From Sinelater perroti (lineage: Eukaryota; Arthropoda; Insecta; Coleoptera; Elateridae), in assembly GCA_036346155.1 (NCBI GenBank), contig JARFIY010000341.1:7325001-7389000 (forward strand): a stretch of DNA of 64,000 nt. Reading direction: 5' to 3'. The notes under the pieces were generated by a model. The model was not told where the DNA came from and ran no database searches. It was given only the letters and a program-made list of their open reading frames with translations. The position numbers and the translations under genes are program-made. Positions 1 to 12,769 of this stretch are shown here, piece by piece. Within the stretch, counting starts at the first letter, position 1; each line of letters opens with the position of its first letter.

Positions 1-625
1 AGAATGCTCTGATGATGCCTACAGTTCAAAATCCGCACCAAACGGTGGCACGTTGTGGATGCATTTGTTGCTCAACAATCACTCGTGGATTTTCTGAACC
101 TCAAATGCGACCATTTTGACGATTAACAAAGCCCTCAAGATGAAAATGAGCCTCATCGCTGAAAATAATTTTGTCCATCCATCAGCATCCACTTGTTGTT
201 CCATAATACATTCAACGAAGTCTCTTTGCTGTGCATGGTTAGTAGGCTTCAGTTCTTGAGCTAATTGAATTTTGTAAGCATGAAGATGCAAATCTTTCGT
301 GAGAATACGCTGAAGAGAGCTTCTCAAAATGTCCAATTCTTAACCAGAGTACAAATTGATGTTCCTGGTCTCTCAGCAACACTCTCACGAACTGCTTTCA
401 TGTTTTGTGTTGAACAGCTTGTTGAAGAGCGACGAGAGTGTCTATTGACAATGCTTTATCTAGTTTCCCTGAATTTTTTAATTAATCTCTGCACAGTTGA
501 TGAATTTAAATCATTATTCCGACCATATTTTGTACGAAAATTGCAATCTGTAGCTGCCAAACTTTCATTATTTTCAAATATTGCTCAACAATGAAAACGC
601 GTTGTTCTTTCGTGCAAGGCTTCAT
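1..625 (-). pseudogene. Mariner-like transposase fragment (DUF4817-type), cut by window edge
   Basis: On the minus strand a start at 625 gives MKPCTKEQRVFIVEQYLK, the usual N-terminal helix of this insect IS630/Tc1-mariner group. Further on are LRSSLQRILTKDLHLHAYK and, near the window start, GSENPRVIVEQQMHPQR followed by VWCGF, in the family order. Catalytic residues and the C-terminus lie beyond the left edge or are lost. Several frameshifts and stops break the frame, including one where the family has a Trp after VWCGF. In the family this protein cuts and pastes DNA at TA sites in the nucleus; this copy is dead. The same clade appears at 37.4-39.1, 39.2-44.5 and 46.8-49.0 kb. No right TIR was fixed, but the element probably ends within about 120 bp of 625. 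Confidence 0.8.
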
Positions 626-1189
626 TTTTAATAACCCTCAACTATCAGCTGTCAAACTGTCTTTTTTTTTTCGTTGGCAACACTCTACCGCGAAATTCAA
701 ATCTTGCGTGAATTTTGGGATATCCAACATAACAACAAGTAACAAGAAACTAAAGAGAAGACATGCTCTTCAAAATCTCTAATCAGGAAATAGAAGAGAT
801 TAAAACTGCCCGTCTGTGAACTCTCACCATCTTGGGCACAGAAAAGCAAGTGATGGACATCTTATAAAATAAGAACCAATATCTTACTTAGAGCCATTTA
901 CATTCTAATCAAGAACTATCCTGACCATGCGCTTCCATTCTCAAAATAAGTGCACAAACAAACTAATGTCTAAATAAATTAGTTTTTTAATTGCAATACA
1001 AGAGATACACTTTCGTTTTGCCCAATCAACCTACATTATTTCTTTTAAGCCTAATAATAAAACCAGTGGTTTGCATTATTTATTTATTGGCACCTACGTC
1101 AGTAGAAGTAAAATATCCACATTTTTAAAAATGTGATGCAATTAAAGAATTAGCAGGCACGCGCTAATCAGGTAGCAAGCACTAGCAAC
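626..1189. other. AT-rich DNA, no gene seen
   Basis: Contains the probable end of the adjacent mariner-like element, then sequence with no recognisable coding or repeat signal. Confidence 0.5.
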
Positions 1190-1300
1190 GTGAATCAAAG
1201 TTGTGCAACTGTTTTCGTTTACTTCGCGGAATTGGGTCACTAGGTCAGAGGCACGCGCTGGCCTAGGTTTCGGTGAATCAGTACATTTTACACAATGTTG
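1190..1300. repeat. Dispersed repeat, copy A
   Basis: Contains AAAGTTGTGCAACTG, GGGTCACTAGGTCAGAGGCA and GGCCTAGGTTTCGGTG, matched in order and spacing by a diverged block at 13205-13320. The flanks do not match well, so this is an old dispersed repeat of unknown class. No coding sense was found. Confidence 0.6.
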
Positions 1301-3275
1301 CCGAATAACAGCGCAATATTAGCCAACATTCGGTTCCATCCGAAGTGAGCAATGCGCTCTTAATTGCAAAAACTAATTAGTCCCACAACGGTGGAATTTC
1401 GCTGTCTCGAGAAGACTAATGCATTTAAGTCTTGTGAAGCGTTGACTTTCTATCTTCCTATTCGCATATTTAGTTGCACGTTGCAGTTTAGCTTTTGCAC
1501 TAAAATTTATTTTATTTTTCTTTTATTCTTTTTTCTATTTTTCAATGTCGATTAATATTTACGAATAGATTTTTTTGTTTTATTGTTCCTTTTATATTTT
1601 TTCATGAATTCACTATTTTGAATTAATAATTTTTTTTTATATTATTACTTCACCTATTCGTTCTTTCTTGGTTATTTTCTGTTGTTTAATCATTTATTAA
1701 TATTATTGTACTGCCATTGCCCCCTTAGTTTATATATTTCAGATTTATTATTAGTCTATTTGTATTTTAGTTCCACTCTTCTATTTGAATCACTCTTTTC
1801 TTTCATCTGTTTCAGTTCTTATTATAAATATCGATGGTACTGACTTGTATTCTCTGTATTGATTCTAAAAATTTCAAGGACGTAAATTAATAAATATATT
1901 GGTAGTCAGGACTGTAGGGAGGTTCTAGTTTAGTTCAGAAACCTTGCCTTTTGTCGAGTCTGAGCAGCCTAAAAGCAGATTTATTTTTTAAAAGGCGGCG
2001 AACAGCGTAAATATTCTCCCCGATCACACTGGTCGCGTAGCGACATTAGTAACTTCAATTTTCAACTGCTTCTCGCCCCCCCCTCCCAATTCTTTTGTAG
2101 TGCGTACTGTTGAATTTTCTTAAAGATGTTGTTCCGAAACTGTGCCTTACGTTTTTTCAAAATTTCGGCCGGATTGAGGTCCTTTGCTGTGAAAAACTTT
2201 ATGTCGATCCTTTGCGCAACGACTCTCTTAATGTGATATAATAGTACTGACTACAGAAAACCTACGGGGAAAATTACTTCAGACATCCCTATCTCCAACG
2301 CTCAAAAGCCACAACTCCCCGGTTCTCCACACGGTGCATAAAAACAAAGTTCCGCTTATATTTCATTCAGCCTCGTATATATGCGTGGTATTTCGTTTAG
2401 CAGAAATAAAATCAGAAAATCAAAATATAAAAAGTTTTACGAACTATTAGAGGTTCTCAATTTTTTACTTATTCTGTTTCTTTTTGCGAGTGTTTCAAGC
2501 TAAAATACTTTAGATATAATAATCTTAACGCATACGAGCATTTTTTTTTTGTTGTTGACGTCTTCCTTAGTAGTTTTATTTTACGGTTTTTATTTAGTCT
2601 TCGTTAGATTTTATTTCGACATTTCACTACTTTATACTTTTTGTATCTATATTCTAACGGTTCTTCCGCAATATAATTATAGAATTATATTTTGATGCCT
2701 GTGATTGGTACAAAATTTAATCAAGGATGCTCATGCCTTATTTCTATCACTAATAATATAAATAATATAATTTGTAAATTATATACAACTCTAGATTTCC
2801 ATTCTACTATTTATTTCTTTTTCTTATCTTAAAATTTCTTATAGTTGAGACTCAAATTTAATAATTCTTCAGCCAAGCATAAATAAGAAGGAAATGTCTA
2901 AAGTCAGAAATTAAGATTTCGTATTATAATTGTTATAGAATACATCGATAAAGTAATCAACTAAAATGCATGGTTCAATAACCAGCAAGATTTATTCCTA
3001 TTTAATTTTTTAACTCGATATCGCTTATATTTATTATTTAAAAAAATTATGTAGGTATTGTGAGGAATTTTCGATCACCCTCGGTAGTGGCCGCTGAGCG
3101 GTTACGGTCGAGCGGCGAACATAAACCTTTTATGCGAGCAGCTGTAGTGAGACCCGGCTGTTTGTGCGTGTGCTCGAACAACGCGGAAATTTTTAGGTAT
3201 TTACCAGACTTACATCTTTTTATATAGCGGTTTTTATATGTGATAATTTTGTGGAAATCCACTACACGCATTTGA
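1301..3275. other. AT-rich intergenic stretch without identified gene
   Basis: Long T-rich runs (1490-1900, 2440-2700) and no supported ORF. A possible mariner-like N-terminal scrap on the minus strand near 2040-2245 was not strong enough to annotate. No splice-site-bounded exon was seen. Confidence 0.5.
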
Positions 3276-4090
3276 ACAAACCAATGTATGATACATACTG
3301 TCAGCTTTATAAAACACATTGTGGTGCGGACCACATTTTTTACCTAGTGTGGCTACAAACATGGCCATTTTGTCAACACCCTGTCTATGTCATTTAGAGA
3401 ATTTTTGTTCCCCATCAGAAGGACATCTGTAAGTGCTATCAAGCGATGGACGATCCAAAACTTTAAATAATATAAAATAAAATAATATTGAAATTATTAA
3501 ACTTGTGACACAACTTGTGTAATATTTTTCAAACTAATGTACGAGATTACTGCAATAGATAGAATGTATTGGATTTGTATTTTGTTCTAGAATAATTTTG
3601 TGAGCACCACATATACTATACAGAAAATCTTTAGTAGCTGTTTGCTCTATCAGCTGGTAAATATTTTAGCGCTGCATCTATTAGCGTTCATAAGATATAA
3701 ACTACTTTATACAATAATATTTATTTAATTATGTTTTTAGCGCATCTTCTACAAGTATTTCTACAAAGTAATGTATAATACATACCGTGTTAGATCCAGT
3801 CCAAAACAACCATTTTGTGAGCATCCTTTATATATTATATAGAGAAAAGTATCACTCTGTATATGCATTTAAAAAACAAATGTGTGATACGAGCTATATT
3901 ATAAACGATCTATAACCTAATCTTGGTCTATCTCGCACCGTAACAAAAGTGATAATTTTATGAACATTTTGTGAACATCCTATATATTATACAGAAGACC
4001 TTTAGCATATGTTAGATAACATTTATCGATTGCTAAACATTTCAACGCTGTACATATTTCCGTTAGGAAGATATTATTTTATAAATAAAA
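3276..4090. repeat. Degenerate direct-repeat array, about four units
   Basis: A first motif like CAAACCAATGTATGATACAT occurs near 3276, 3531, 3763 and 3875. Each is followed by a second motif like CATTTTGTGAACATCC near 3364, 3594, 3812 and 3966. The block at 3594-3720 also aligns with 3966-4088 over most of its length. Spacing varies (about 120-255 bp), so these are decayed tandem copies of a short element rather than a satellite. The second motif resembles the ACACCCTGTATA-like ends of many insect DNA transposons. Confidence 0.55.
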
Positions 4091-5569
4091 GCATTAATTA
4101 TATTTTCTAAAAACGAAAAGTTTGTTTACTAAAAATATTATCAATTCAGACACCACATAATGGTAAAGGAGCTGTTTTGCTATGTCTTGGCGTTTCAAAA
4201 ATATATAGAAACCCATAAAACTTACTACATTTTTGCCATTCAGTGTCGTTTTTGGGCAGGAAGAAAAGGAATAAATGCATGAGTTATAAAGCGTTCTTTA
4301 CTCACAACAGTTGGGGCTATATTTTGGTCTTTGTTATAAATCGATAAGAACCCCAATTAGGTTATACTTATTCAAGTGCGGTTAATTAGACACTTCAGAG
4401 AAAAGTTCGTTCAAGATACTTAAAACATATCAAAAATCCACAGAAGCTCCCGCACATCTACGAGGCTAAGTAAACAAAATTTTTTAGAGTTTCACTCGTC
4501 ATTCAAAAAATGCATTGAAACAAACTAAACTGTTGATGGGTAAAAAGTATTTATAGGACACATCATTTTCAATGAAGCGAACACCTCCTATAGCTTTTAT
4601 AATCCACGTCGTGAGAGACGCGCGCTTTCAAAAATTTTCAAATATTTCTCCAGGAAAATTGCAAGAATTGCACATTTTTCAAAACAAATGATTTATCACA
4701 CAAGCCTCTACTTCTAAATACGTAAGGCATAATAATGACTCTCAAATGATAAGGAGAGTTTTCATTTGACACCTTTTTTCTTTTTAGTAATTCATCTTCT
4801 ATTTATATCTTATATAGGCATATTGTGCATTTTTAAATTCCATCAAAATTAGGAGTATTACTTAAAAATGTAAACTAACTTTTTGGACCGAGCTGGACTT
4901 TTTCCTCCGTGCAGCTATCTTCAATGTATTAAATAATAAACTAGAACTCTTTGCACCCATATCACGGCTTGCTTACTGCAACAGATCTGTCTCTTCAAAC
5001 GGTGTGCGCAGTCCAGCCACGACTTTATTAACATCTGTTACTTCCTTAGTTTGTGAGCGATTGGCCACTTAGAATGATAAGAACCTTCTAACCGTAAACA
5101 CATCATAGAGCGGACCAATGCCCGTAACTTATCCAAAATACAAATATTGGTTTTATTTTTAGAAATGCAAAAAAAAACTGGAAAATTTTTTAAAATACAC
5201 AGTGAAATATTTTAGAAATATTTGCATCATTTATTATTAAATTATTAAATAAGTAACAAGAACATTTAATTCTGCTGTGCTTTTCGGTTACAACTTTCAA
5301 GAGAGGAGGCAACTGTCAGTCTCATTTCGTCCAAATCATAAATATCCTGATACACAGACTTATCTGTATTGAGCCTAAAAAATATTTCCACATTTACTTA
5401 CTAGAACTGTCGAATATTCTGGACTGGTTTGTCCTAGAGCCCATAAGAAAAAAACAATGTTTTATAAAACCATACAATCACACTAACATTTTTTGATAGT
5501 AACTAGTTACTTTCATGAGAAAATTGCCTCTACTTACAAGCTAAGCATCTGGCCAATTTCGCATTCAGC
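4091..5569. other. AT-rich DNA, no gene seen
   Basis: No ORF, repeat or transposon end could be supported in this 1.5 kb. Confidence 0.45.
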
Positions 5570-7127
5570 AGTCAGTCCGAACCCCGCATGCAGTAACTGA
5601 TGGATGGGTCAGTCCCGTAGAAAACCAAAATTATACCTTTCACGCGAAGGAAAAAACTAGAAAAATTTTCCTTGGCGAAAAAGTATCTAGGAGTCGTTTT
5701 CGATTCTAAACTTACTTGGAATCGTCATATTGAGAAAGTGGTCGACAAATCGATGAAAACTCTAGCAGTTGTCAGACGCATGTATGACAAGTCGTGGGGA
5801 TTAAAACCAGGTATGGTGCACTGGTTGTACACCAGAGTGGTTAGACCCTCTCTTACGTACTCAGCTTTGGTCTGGTGGCCCAAAGTAACACAAGAAACCA
5901 CCAAACTAAAACTAGGCAAGGTACAAAGACTTGCCTGTTTGGGCATTGCAGGGGCGATGAGAACCACACCCACTGCAGCGATGGAGACTCTGCACCTCTG
6001 CACATAGTAATTCAGGGGGAGGCAAAATTAGGTCACTGCAGGCTGTAATATTCACTGTTCAAGACACACACGGGTACAGGTCATTCAAGAATAATTAACA
6101 GTCTGGGGGGCCCTCTGCTTGAAATGAGGACGGACCACATGACCTCAAAATATGTGACAACTCTCTATTCGAGGTGATCATGCAGGATCGAAATAGGAGC
6201 GAGACTTTTAGACAGGCAATTGCACCTAGTAGCCTAATCTGGTACACAGATGGTTCTAAAACCGAGCTGGGTACCGGAGCTGGAATATATGCTGAGGCTC
6301 CCAGGGTACAGCTAAGCTTTTCCCTGGGTTAGTACGACTCTGTCTTTCAGACAGAAATATACGCCATACTACAGTGTGTACGTGAAAACGGTAAGAGGGC
6401 TTACAGGAGCAAGTGGATCTATATTATATCAGCCAGGCAGCTTTAAAGGCTTTATCAAGCACCGAAGCATTATTTAGACTGGTATGGGAATGCATCAATT
6501 AACTCAATGACTGGCAGAAACTGACGAAACTGCTATGAGCACCTGGGCATTGCGGTATCTACGGCAATGAAGAAGCCGGTGAATTGGCTAGGTAAGGCTT
6601 ATATCGGCCCAGATCCTGCTTTAGGAATCTCAAGAAGTGTTGCCCGAAACTTTATCAAGAAGAGGACACGCATTCATCATCGAATGTATTGGAAGAATCG
6701 ACCAGGGCATAATTTTAGCAAAATCTTCAATAAGGGACCTTGCCAAAAGAGAGCTGCAGAACTCCTTAACCGAAGTAGGCCACAGCTAAAGATAACCATA
6801 CGGTTTCTTACAGGACATGCGACTGTAAAAGAACACTTCTGGAAAATTGGTAAATGCAATGGTGACCTTGCATGTAGACTTTGTAGCACGGAACCAGAAA
6901 TAGCCTTACACATCCTATGCAAGTGTGATGCGTTGTGCAGGAAAAGGCAAGATATATTCGGGAAGATTTCCAGACACACCCTGTAAAGGACCTGTATCTG
7001 CTGATTCAGGGGACATCAATTACAGATTGGTTGTGAATTTATTTAATTAGGGTAATCACAATAAGCCATAGGCTGCAGTGAACATGGATCCATTAAGGAA
7101 GACATACCCTAAGAGCAAAAAAAAAAC
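5570..7127 (+). pseudogene. 5'-truncated non-LTR retrotransposon with RNase H domain (I/LOA-like)
   Basis: The 3' part of a LINE ORF2. The end of the reverse transcriptase reads KTKIIPFTRRKKLEKF and KKYLGVVFDSKLTWNRHIEK (from about 5600). The connection region follows, with WGLKPGMVHWLYTRVVRPS and QRLACLGIAGAMRTTPTAAM. An RNase H domain then shows WYTDGSKTELGTGAGIY near 6240 and APGHCGIYGNEEA near 6540. The tail around 6800-6980 has LTGHATVKEHFWKIG with Cys/His spacing (CRLCS...HILCKC). Several stops interrupt it, such as one after METLHLCT and one in the RNase H. A run of nine A's near 7118-7127 probably marks the 3' tail. RNase H plus this connection region points to the I/LOA group; the exact clade is inferred. 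The RT core (YADD) is missing. Confidence 0.85.
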
Positions 7128-7269
7128 TGATGCATAAATCCAATATTTTATTACTAAATATTGCCTGTCATAAGCTCCAATAGAAGAGAATGGTTGTGAC
7201 GCACGTAAAAAATACATAAAATCAGGATAAAAAATTCGTCATAAAGAAACATTCCCGGGTGGAAATCCA

Positions 7270-8018
7270 CACTTCGAATGGAAAGAATCCATAGGATACG
7301 GGGAGGGGTACTTTTATACATAAGAACCGGAATAAGAGACAAATATAACAAGGAAACGTAGCATAATAATCCTCACATAGAACGTAAGAAGCTTTGTAAC
7401 AAAATAACATGACTGTACAGGAAACAGTAAACCAAGATATGACTCTCTTAACAAAAGCAATAAAAGAAATAATAGGAAACTATCTACACATACAGAATGG
7501 TGTCGATAACGGTACAAGAGCAAAGATAAGAATATCTGTTCTTACCAAAAACAAATAAATAAAGGAAATACAATCACGGGAAGAAATTGATGAATGATTT
7601 ATATAAATCACAATGAAAATGCATAAGCAAACAATCGCAAGAGTGGAGATTTATGGAATAATAGGAACGACAATGGTGACAGACTGATTCAAATATGCAG
7701 AGAATGCAAATATTAATATTATCCATAAATATACCTGGGAAGATACGGCTAGAGAGAGAAAATCAATTATTAATTTAATGCAAATAAGACAAAATGCAAA
7801 GCTAAAGCCAAGATATTTTAAAGTACACAGATAAGTTGAGTATGGTACGGATCATCATCTAGTAGTTGTGTTGCATAAAAAACAAAAAATATATACAGAA
7901 ACTAAATTAAATACAGAAGAACCACTAGAAGACAGAACTACTACATTAGAAAAGCTTAAGAAAATTATACCAGGCTCACCTTGAAGAACGACTCAACCAA
8001 TTATACGAACACGTAGTG

Positions 8019-8114
<96 letters not shown>

Positions 8115-9510
8115 CGAGATACAACAAATGAAACACAACATTTTATAACAAAATGTGCAAAATGTCGCCAGACAGTAAAGGAAAAAATAAAAGAAGAAAA
8201 TATAATTATATTTGCGAATATATAAATAACACAGTGAGACAAGAAAAATCTACAGAAGCACGTTATGCAGCCAGAACAATGGATCGTACACTAGAATACT
8301 ACAGGAAAATAAAGAATATAGAAGAAGAAATAGCTAATAACATAGAACAAAGCTAGAAATAAACACACATTTGTTAAATAAACTATAAAGGAGACAAGGA
8401 ACAACAGAGAACCAGAACCGGGAAGAATAATAACAGCTATGGAAATATAAAGGAGTAAAACTAATGCAAACCACTGATAAAGATATTTGAGAAAATTTAA
8501 AAAGTAGAACAAATGCCTTGATAATGGAATACATCATATATAACATCAATATTTAAAAAACGATGATAAAAAGGATTGTAGGAATTATTAAGGATTAAGA
8601 TTTATTCCATCTATAGTTAGAATATTTGAAAGAGTAATTAAAAATAAAATACAAGAAAGTATGCAAAAGTAAGCAACGTTTTCTGCATACTGCAACTAAT
8701 CGTAAAAATGACATTTGTAGACTTAGAAGAAGAGTGCAACAAGGTCCCTAAACAACCCTACAAACCTAAAATTTTAATATTTATTTAGATGAAGTACTGC
8801 AGGAATGAAACCGTAAGTGTATAGGAAACGAGATACAAATAAGAAATAAAGAATTTAAATCGTTACTATTTGCGTGCAAAAAAGTGATTTTGGCGAAAAT
8901 AAAACAGAGTATGGAACATATGCTTGAACTCTGAGAAGAAGAATATGGAAAAATGAAATAAAAATAAATTTTGACAAGATAGAGTATAGTGCATAGAAGA
9001 AGAACAAAATGACATCACTACATTCAATACTACGATACTTTCAAATATCAAAGATTTATTATAACAAGTAATGGAATAGTAGAAGAAGATACAAATAATA
9101 AGATCAGCATGGAAAAAAGGCAACAAAGATACTACATGAAATTATATGAAGTAAAAAACCTTTATAAAATCATTATACAAAGTATATAAAAATAAGGACC
9201 AACATAATTAAACCGCTTAAAGAAGAATCCTACAAATTAACACAGAATATAAATGGAACCCAGAAAAATATGGTAGGATATGGGAATAAAATCTTCAATC
9301 GCCAGGAAATTAAAAACCGCACCTGAAAATGGTATGGATATACAGAGAAAATGTCGAAAGAGAGGTAGCCGAAAAACATGGACATCACAAGGAAGACAAC
9401 GAAGGAAAAAACCGCATCTGAAATAAAAAATAATGTCATGTAAGAGAACAATTTAAAGATCAGAGATTGGAAAGCTAAAGATGACAAACTCATAAAAAGA
9501 GTAAAAAAAG
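7270..9510 (+). pseudogene. Decayed LINE (endonuclease + RT + C-terminal domain)
   Basis: Plus-strand scraps occur in LINE order. An endonuclease start like ILTWNVRSFVTK lies near 7360, then a GVDNGTRAK block near 7500, NGDRLIQICRECK near 7680, and a TDHH motif near 7845. After the (AT)n tract come RT scraps: SYITSIFKK and FIPSIVRIFERVIKN near 8530-8640, and INFDK near 8960. Last is a tail of RKTWTSQGRQRRKK type near 9370, like the GRPRKTW ends of RTE-related LINEs. Stops and frameshifts are very frequent, so this is an old copy. No poly-A or TSD was identified. Confidence 0.65.
8021..8113. repeat. (AT)n dinucleotide microsatellite
   Basis: About 46 uninterrupted AT units. It lies within the decayed LINE, between the endonuclease and RT scraps. 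The 88-residue minus-strand reading across it is only a Tyr-Ile artefact of the repeat. Confidence 0.98.
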
Positions 9511-9888
9511 AAGCAAGTAATTTTTCTCCTTTGCCAGTGGCAATTAACTTTCCCAGTGGAGAGTTGATTAGGTTATACTTATTTAATGTCTTCTTTTGCT
9601 TCAGAAATATTGAGTGTATGGTTTCATATAACCTTGTTTTTTATTCCTACTTTGGTATGATTTTAGACTGTGAGGTTTTCTATTTAGTTAGAGAGAATAA
9701 AAGGATTGGAAATAGTAAAGCTATTAAATTTGAGGCACAATCAGCCAGAATTTTATAAAGACAATTTTTATTGGAAACCGCTACAATGACCATTCTAAAA
9801 TGTAGTCACCACTATCTTGAATTACTACTTAGCAGGTCAGCCATTCCACAGTTAAAGAAGCGCTAGTTCTTTGAGGAAATTCCATTTA
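9511..9888. other. Unassigned stretch between LINE and Tc1 element
   Basis: Holds a 75-codon open frame (9531-9758) with no recognisable motif. It ends at the TA duplication of the next element (9887-9888). Confidence 0.4.
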
Positions 9889-11223
9889 TAGTACCAGTCA
9901 AAAATATATCGACCTTTGTTAATTTTTTTAGGAAATCTTTTACGAGGTATTTCTTACCGTTCAACAGATTTTTTTTTAAACGAAACACTGAACGAACAAC
10001 TGAAAAAAGGTTATTAGCAAAGCAACAAATGATCGAAATACAACAACCAAAAACATCAAATAGAAACACCGGAATAACTCTAAATCACCGGGAATCAACT
10101 AAAAGTGAACAACAATCTAATACATAGTAGTAAAACCCTTGGCATCATTAACGGCCTGACATAAGTGATAGTCCTAGGAAATATGGATGAAGAAAAGATG
10201 TACCCTTCCATTTTCGAATTGGGCATACTTCTCGTCTGCATTCTTAGAATTTCTACCATCCAGGTGACGATCTAACTCTGCCCAGAGGTCCTCAGTGACA
10301 TTCAGGTCTGAATGCTAAGAAAAAGAGATACACACGACGAAGGAACAAGTCCAAACAAACTCACGACGTATGAACGCATCGTGTTCTCGAGAATGTCCTC
10401 ATATGGATAGCTATCTATAATGCATTGGATTGTTCTGAGGGAACCCGTATCAAAGCCGGAGATACAACCTCAGACCATAAGACTTCTAGTACTTAAACGA
10501 GTGCGTTGAGGACAACAAATCCACTGAATCACCTTCATTCCAAACAATATGTACTTCCTGTCGCTTCAGAGTACATTTTCCACTCTTTCCTCGTCCACTT
10601 CTTGTGTGCCTGCATCCCTGTCCTTTTCCAAAATCAACGGCTTCTTGACCAGATGACGTCCGTTTAGTTCAGCCTGCTGCAGACGATGTCTAATAGTACA
10701 AATAGATGGTTTTGGGTCCAGAGGGTCACACAATTGGTGAGAAATATTGGCAACCGTAAAGAGTCTCAAGTAATCTTGGGACGACCAGCTTTGGACTTAT
10801 TTACAACACTACCTTAGATCTTCCAGCGCTTCAGGAAATTGGAAATAATGATACTGTAGAGGTTGAACTGTGCTGCAAGCTCACTAAAGGTTCGACCTTG
10901 GACACAACGATTGACAATCACCTTCTGGATATTTGAAAACACGTTGCGGGAGCCTGATTGCTTACCCATACCTAACACGACCATTATTATTTCAAGAATG
11001 CGAATAATTTAGGAATAACAATGAAAATTGTGCGAAATAGTTCTTGAAAAGTCAACAAAATAATTTTCATTTATTACAGTGATTTGCACGCCATTTTCAA
11101 CAGTCGTTTGAAAAGGTCAAAACAGGTATCAAAACATTGTCAGAAAATTAGAAATAAATTCACCACCACATAAAAAAGTTATAGGGAAAATGCCAAAAGT
11201 TGGTATATTGTTGACTGGTACTG
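9889..11223 (-). mobile_element. Tc1-like DNA transposon, 1335 bp, with TIRs and TA duplication
   Basis: The left end reads TAGTACCAGTCAAAAATATA, and the right end, read inward on the minus strand, CAGTACCAGTCAACAATATA. These are TIRs of about 30 bp with a few mismatches. Both ends are flanked by TA (9887-9888 and 11224-11225). The CAGTACCAGTCAA start is typical of Tc1-like ends. It carries one minus-strand transposase pseudogene (separate entry). The total length is near the usual 1.3-1.6 kb for the family. Confidence 0.9.
10117..10969 (-). pseudogene. Tc1-like transposase, broken
   Basis: Starts MGKQSGSRNVFSNIQKVIVN at 10969. A paired-like helix-turn-helix follows (GRTFSELAAQFNLYSIIISN, then FLKRWK and SKAGRPKIT), then a scrambled DDE region with WTRKEWKMYSEATGSTYCLE. 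The C-terminus has DLWAELDRHLDGRNSKNADE and AQFENGRVHLFF when read across frames, and the last frame ends at 10117. Multiple frameshifts and stops make it non-functional. In the family the protein binds its TIRs and inserts at TA. It fills most of the 1335-bp element, which agrees with an autonomous origin. Confidence 0.85.
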
Positions 11224-11225
11224 TA

Positions 11226-11568
11226 AATCGTCACGAACTTGCCAGATTTTTAAAGAGCGGTTGATGTAGGGGCGTCGATAGAATAGTAGTGTGGATACTA
11301 ATGCAGATCCCATCTCTCGTTGGTGATGGATTCTATCACACGACATTTGATATAAATGTGGACGTTGTAATAGTGGAGATGATGTACTTCTTTTTGTGGT
11401 TATTTGGCTTAAATGCTAGTATAAAGGCAATCGGGCAGAGCCAGATAAATGTCGCTGTTGATGTTCAACTGCCTTTTGTCTCTTCTGCTCAGAATTGTCT
11501 TTAAAAAACACAAAATAATTATACATCAACCAAATAAGATGTTGTTCTTTATCCCAATCTTAACATTC
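11226..11568. other. Short unassigned spacer between two DNA transposons
   Basis: Contains an open frame of 71 codons (11289-11504) with no recognisable feature. It separates the TA duplications of the Tc1-like element and the mariner. Confidence 0.4.
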
Positions 11569-11570
11569 TA

Positions 11571-12767
11571 CGTGGGTAGTCCGAAAAGTTTTGAGCCTAA
11601 CAAAGAAGCAAGTATTTTTTCTGTCAAATTCAATTTTATTATTCAATGTAGTCACTTTTTCCAGCGATGCTCCAACCACTTTAACCCGTTCAAATAGTAG
11701 TAGGCGTCTTTCTCTGCACAATAGCCGTCTATGGTTGCGATGACGCCCTCGTTTGATAGAAATCTCTGTCCTCCGAAGCAAACTTTCAGCTTAGGAAACA
11801 GGAAATAATCGGTGAGGGCCAGATCTAGTAAATATGTTGGATGATGAATCAATTCAAACTGCAATTCATGAATTTTGTCCATGGCGACCGCAATGTGAGT
11901 CGGTAGCGTTGTCTTTATGAAAAAGCACGTTCTTCCGTTCCAAATAGGGCCGTTTTTCACCAGTTGCTGCCTTCAACTGGTCCAATAATGATACGTAGTG
12001 TGATCCCGTATTTGTTCCCCTTTTTCTAAGTAGTCGATGAACAGAATTCCCTGATTATCTCAAAAAAAAACAGTCACCATCACCTCCCTGTCCGATGAAA
12101 CCGCCTTCTCCTTGTTTGGAGCAGGTTCACCTTTCGCAATCCACTGTTTTGACTGTTCCGCAGTTCGTTTAATCAACAGTAATAAATCACCAAATCAAAA
12201 AGTCTGACTCGTTTCGTTGAAACTGCTTAAGCATTGGAAATGTTCATTCGTATGAATTTTTGATCCAACGTGAGCAGGCTTGGCACCAAACGCGCGGACA
12301 GCTTTCTCATGCCCAATTCTTCAGTCAACATATGACAAACGCATTCTTTCGATATGCCCACAGCCTTTGCCATCTCTTTAATCTTGATTCGACAATCGTC
12401 CAGTACCAAATGATGAACGTTTCGATGTTATCGGTGGTTGTTGGCAGTTGTTGTACGACCACGTTTAAATTCAACTTCCCATCCTTTCACAAAATGATGG
12501 AGCACAGTCCCCGTAAACGACATTTAACTTGGCTTTAATTTGCGTAGGCGTATTGCCTTTCAAATGCAAGTACTTAAATACAGCACGGTATTCGATATTT
12601 TCCATTTTTACAATTACACTGACATCGACTGATACAAACGAGTGTCAAATAACAACTAAGCGTCCAAAATGGCTGAAAGTGAAAGAATGCACCATTGTAG
12701 TAGCAGAAGGTTTTGATGAGTAAGGCCATCTTCATGTTAAGGCTCAACATTAGTCAAACTGCCTACG
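11571..12767 (-). mobile_element. Mariner element, 1197 bp, with TIRs and TA duplication
   Basis: The left end CGTGGGTAGTCCGAAAAG and the inverted right end CGTAGGCAGTTTGACTAA are imperfect TIRs that both run on into TTGAGCCT. TA flanks both ends (11569-11570 and 12768-12769). It contains one minus-strand transposase pseudogene. Confidence 0.88.
11639..12605 (-). pseudogene. Mariner transposase, broken
   Basis: Starts MENIEYRAVFKYLHLKGNTP at 12605, a typical mariner N-terminal helix-turn-helix. Then come LTLDQKFIRMNISNA, TAEQSKQWIAKGEPAPNK and IDYLEKGEQI. The C-terminal part has TDYFLFPKLKVCFGGQRF and GLKWLEHRWKKCDYIE before two stops (from 11641). The third catalytic Asp (LTDYF) is present. 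The linker and N-terminal part carry frameshifts and stops, for example in the second helix-turn-helix. The length, about 320 codons, is close to the 340-350 of intact mariners. The motifs match the cecropia/mellifera-like branch of mariners (inferred). Confidence 0.9.
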
Positions 12768-12769
12768 TA

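Noticed and set aside
2040..2245. Minus-strand reading QRIDIKFFTAKDLNPAEIL, like a mariner N-terminal helix
   Set aside because: The first 20 residues fit, but what follows does not continue the family pattern; could be chance.
7976..8242. 88-codon minus-strand ORF rich in Tyr-Ile
   Set aside because: Pure translation of the (AT)n microsatellite.
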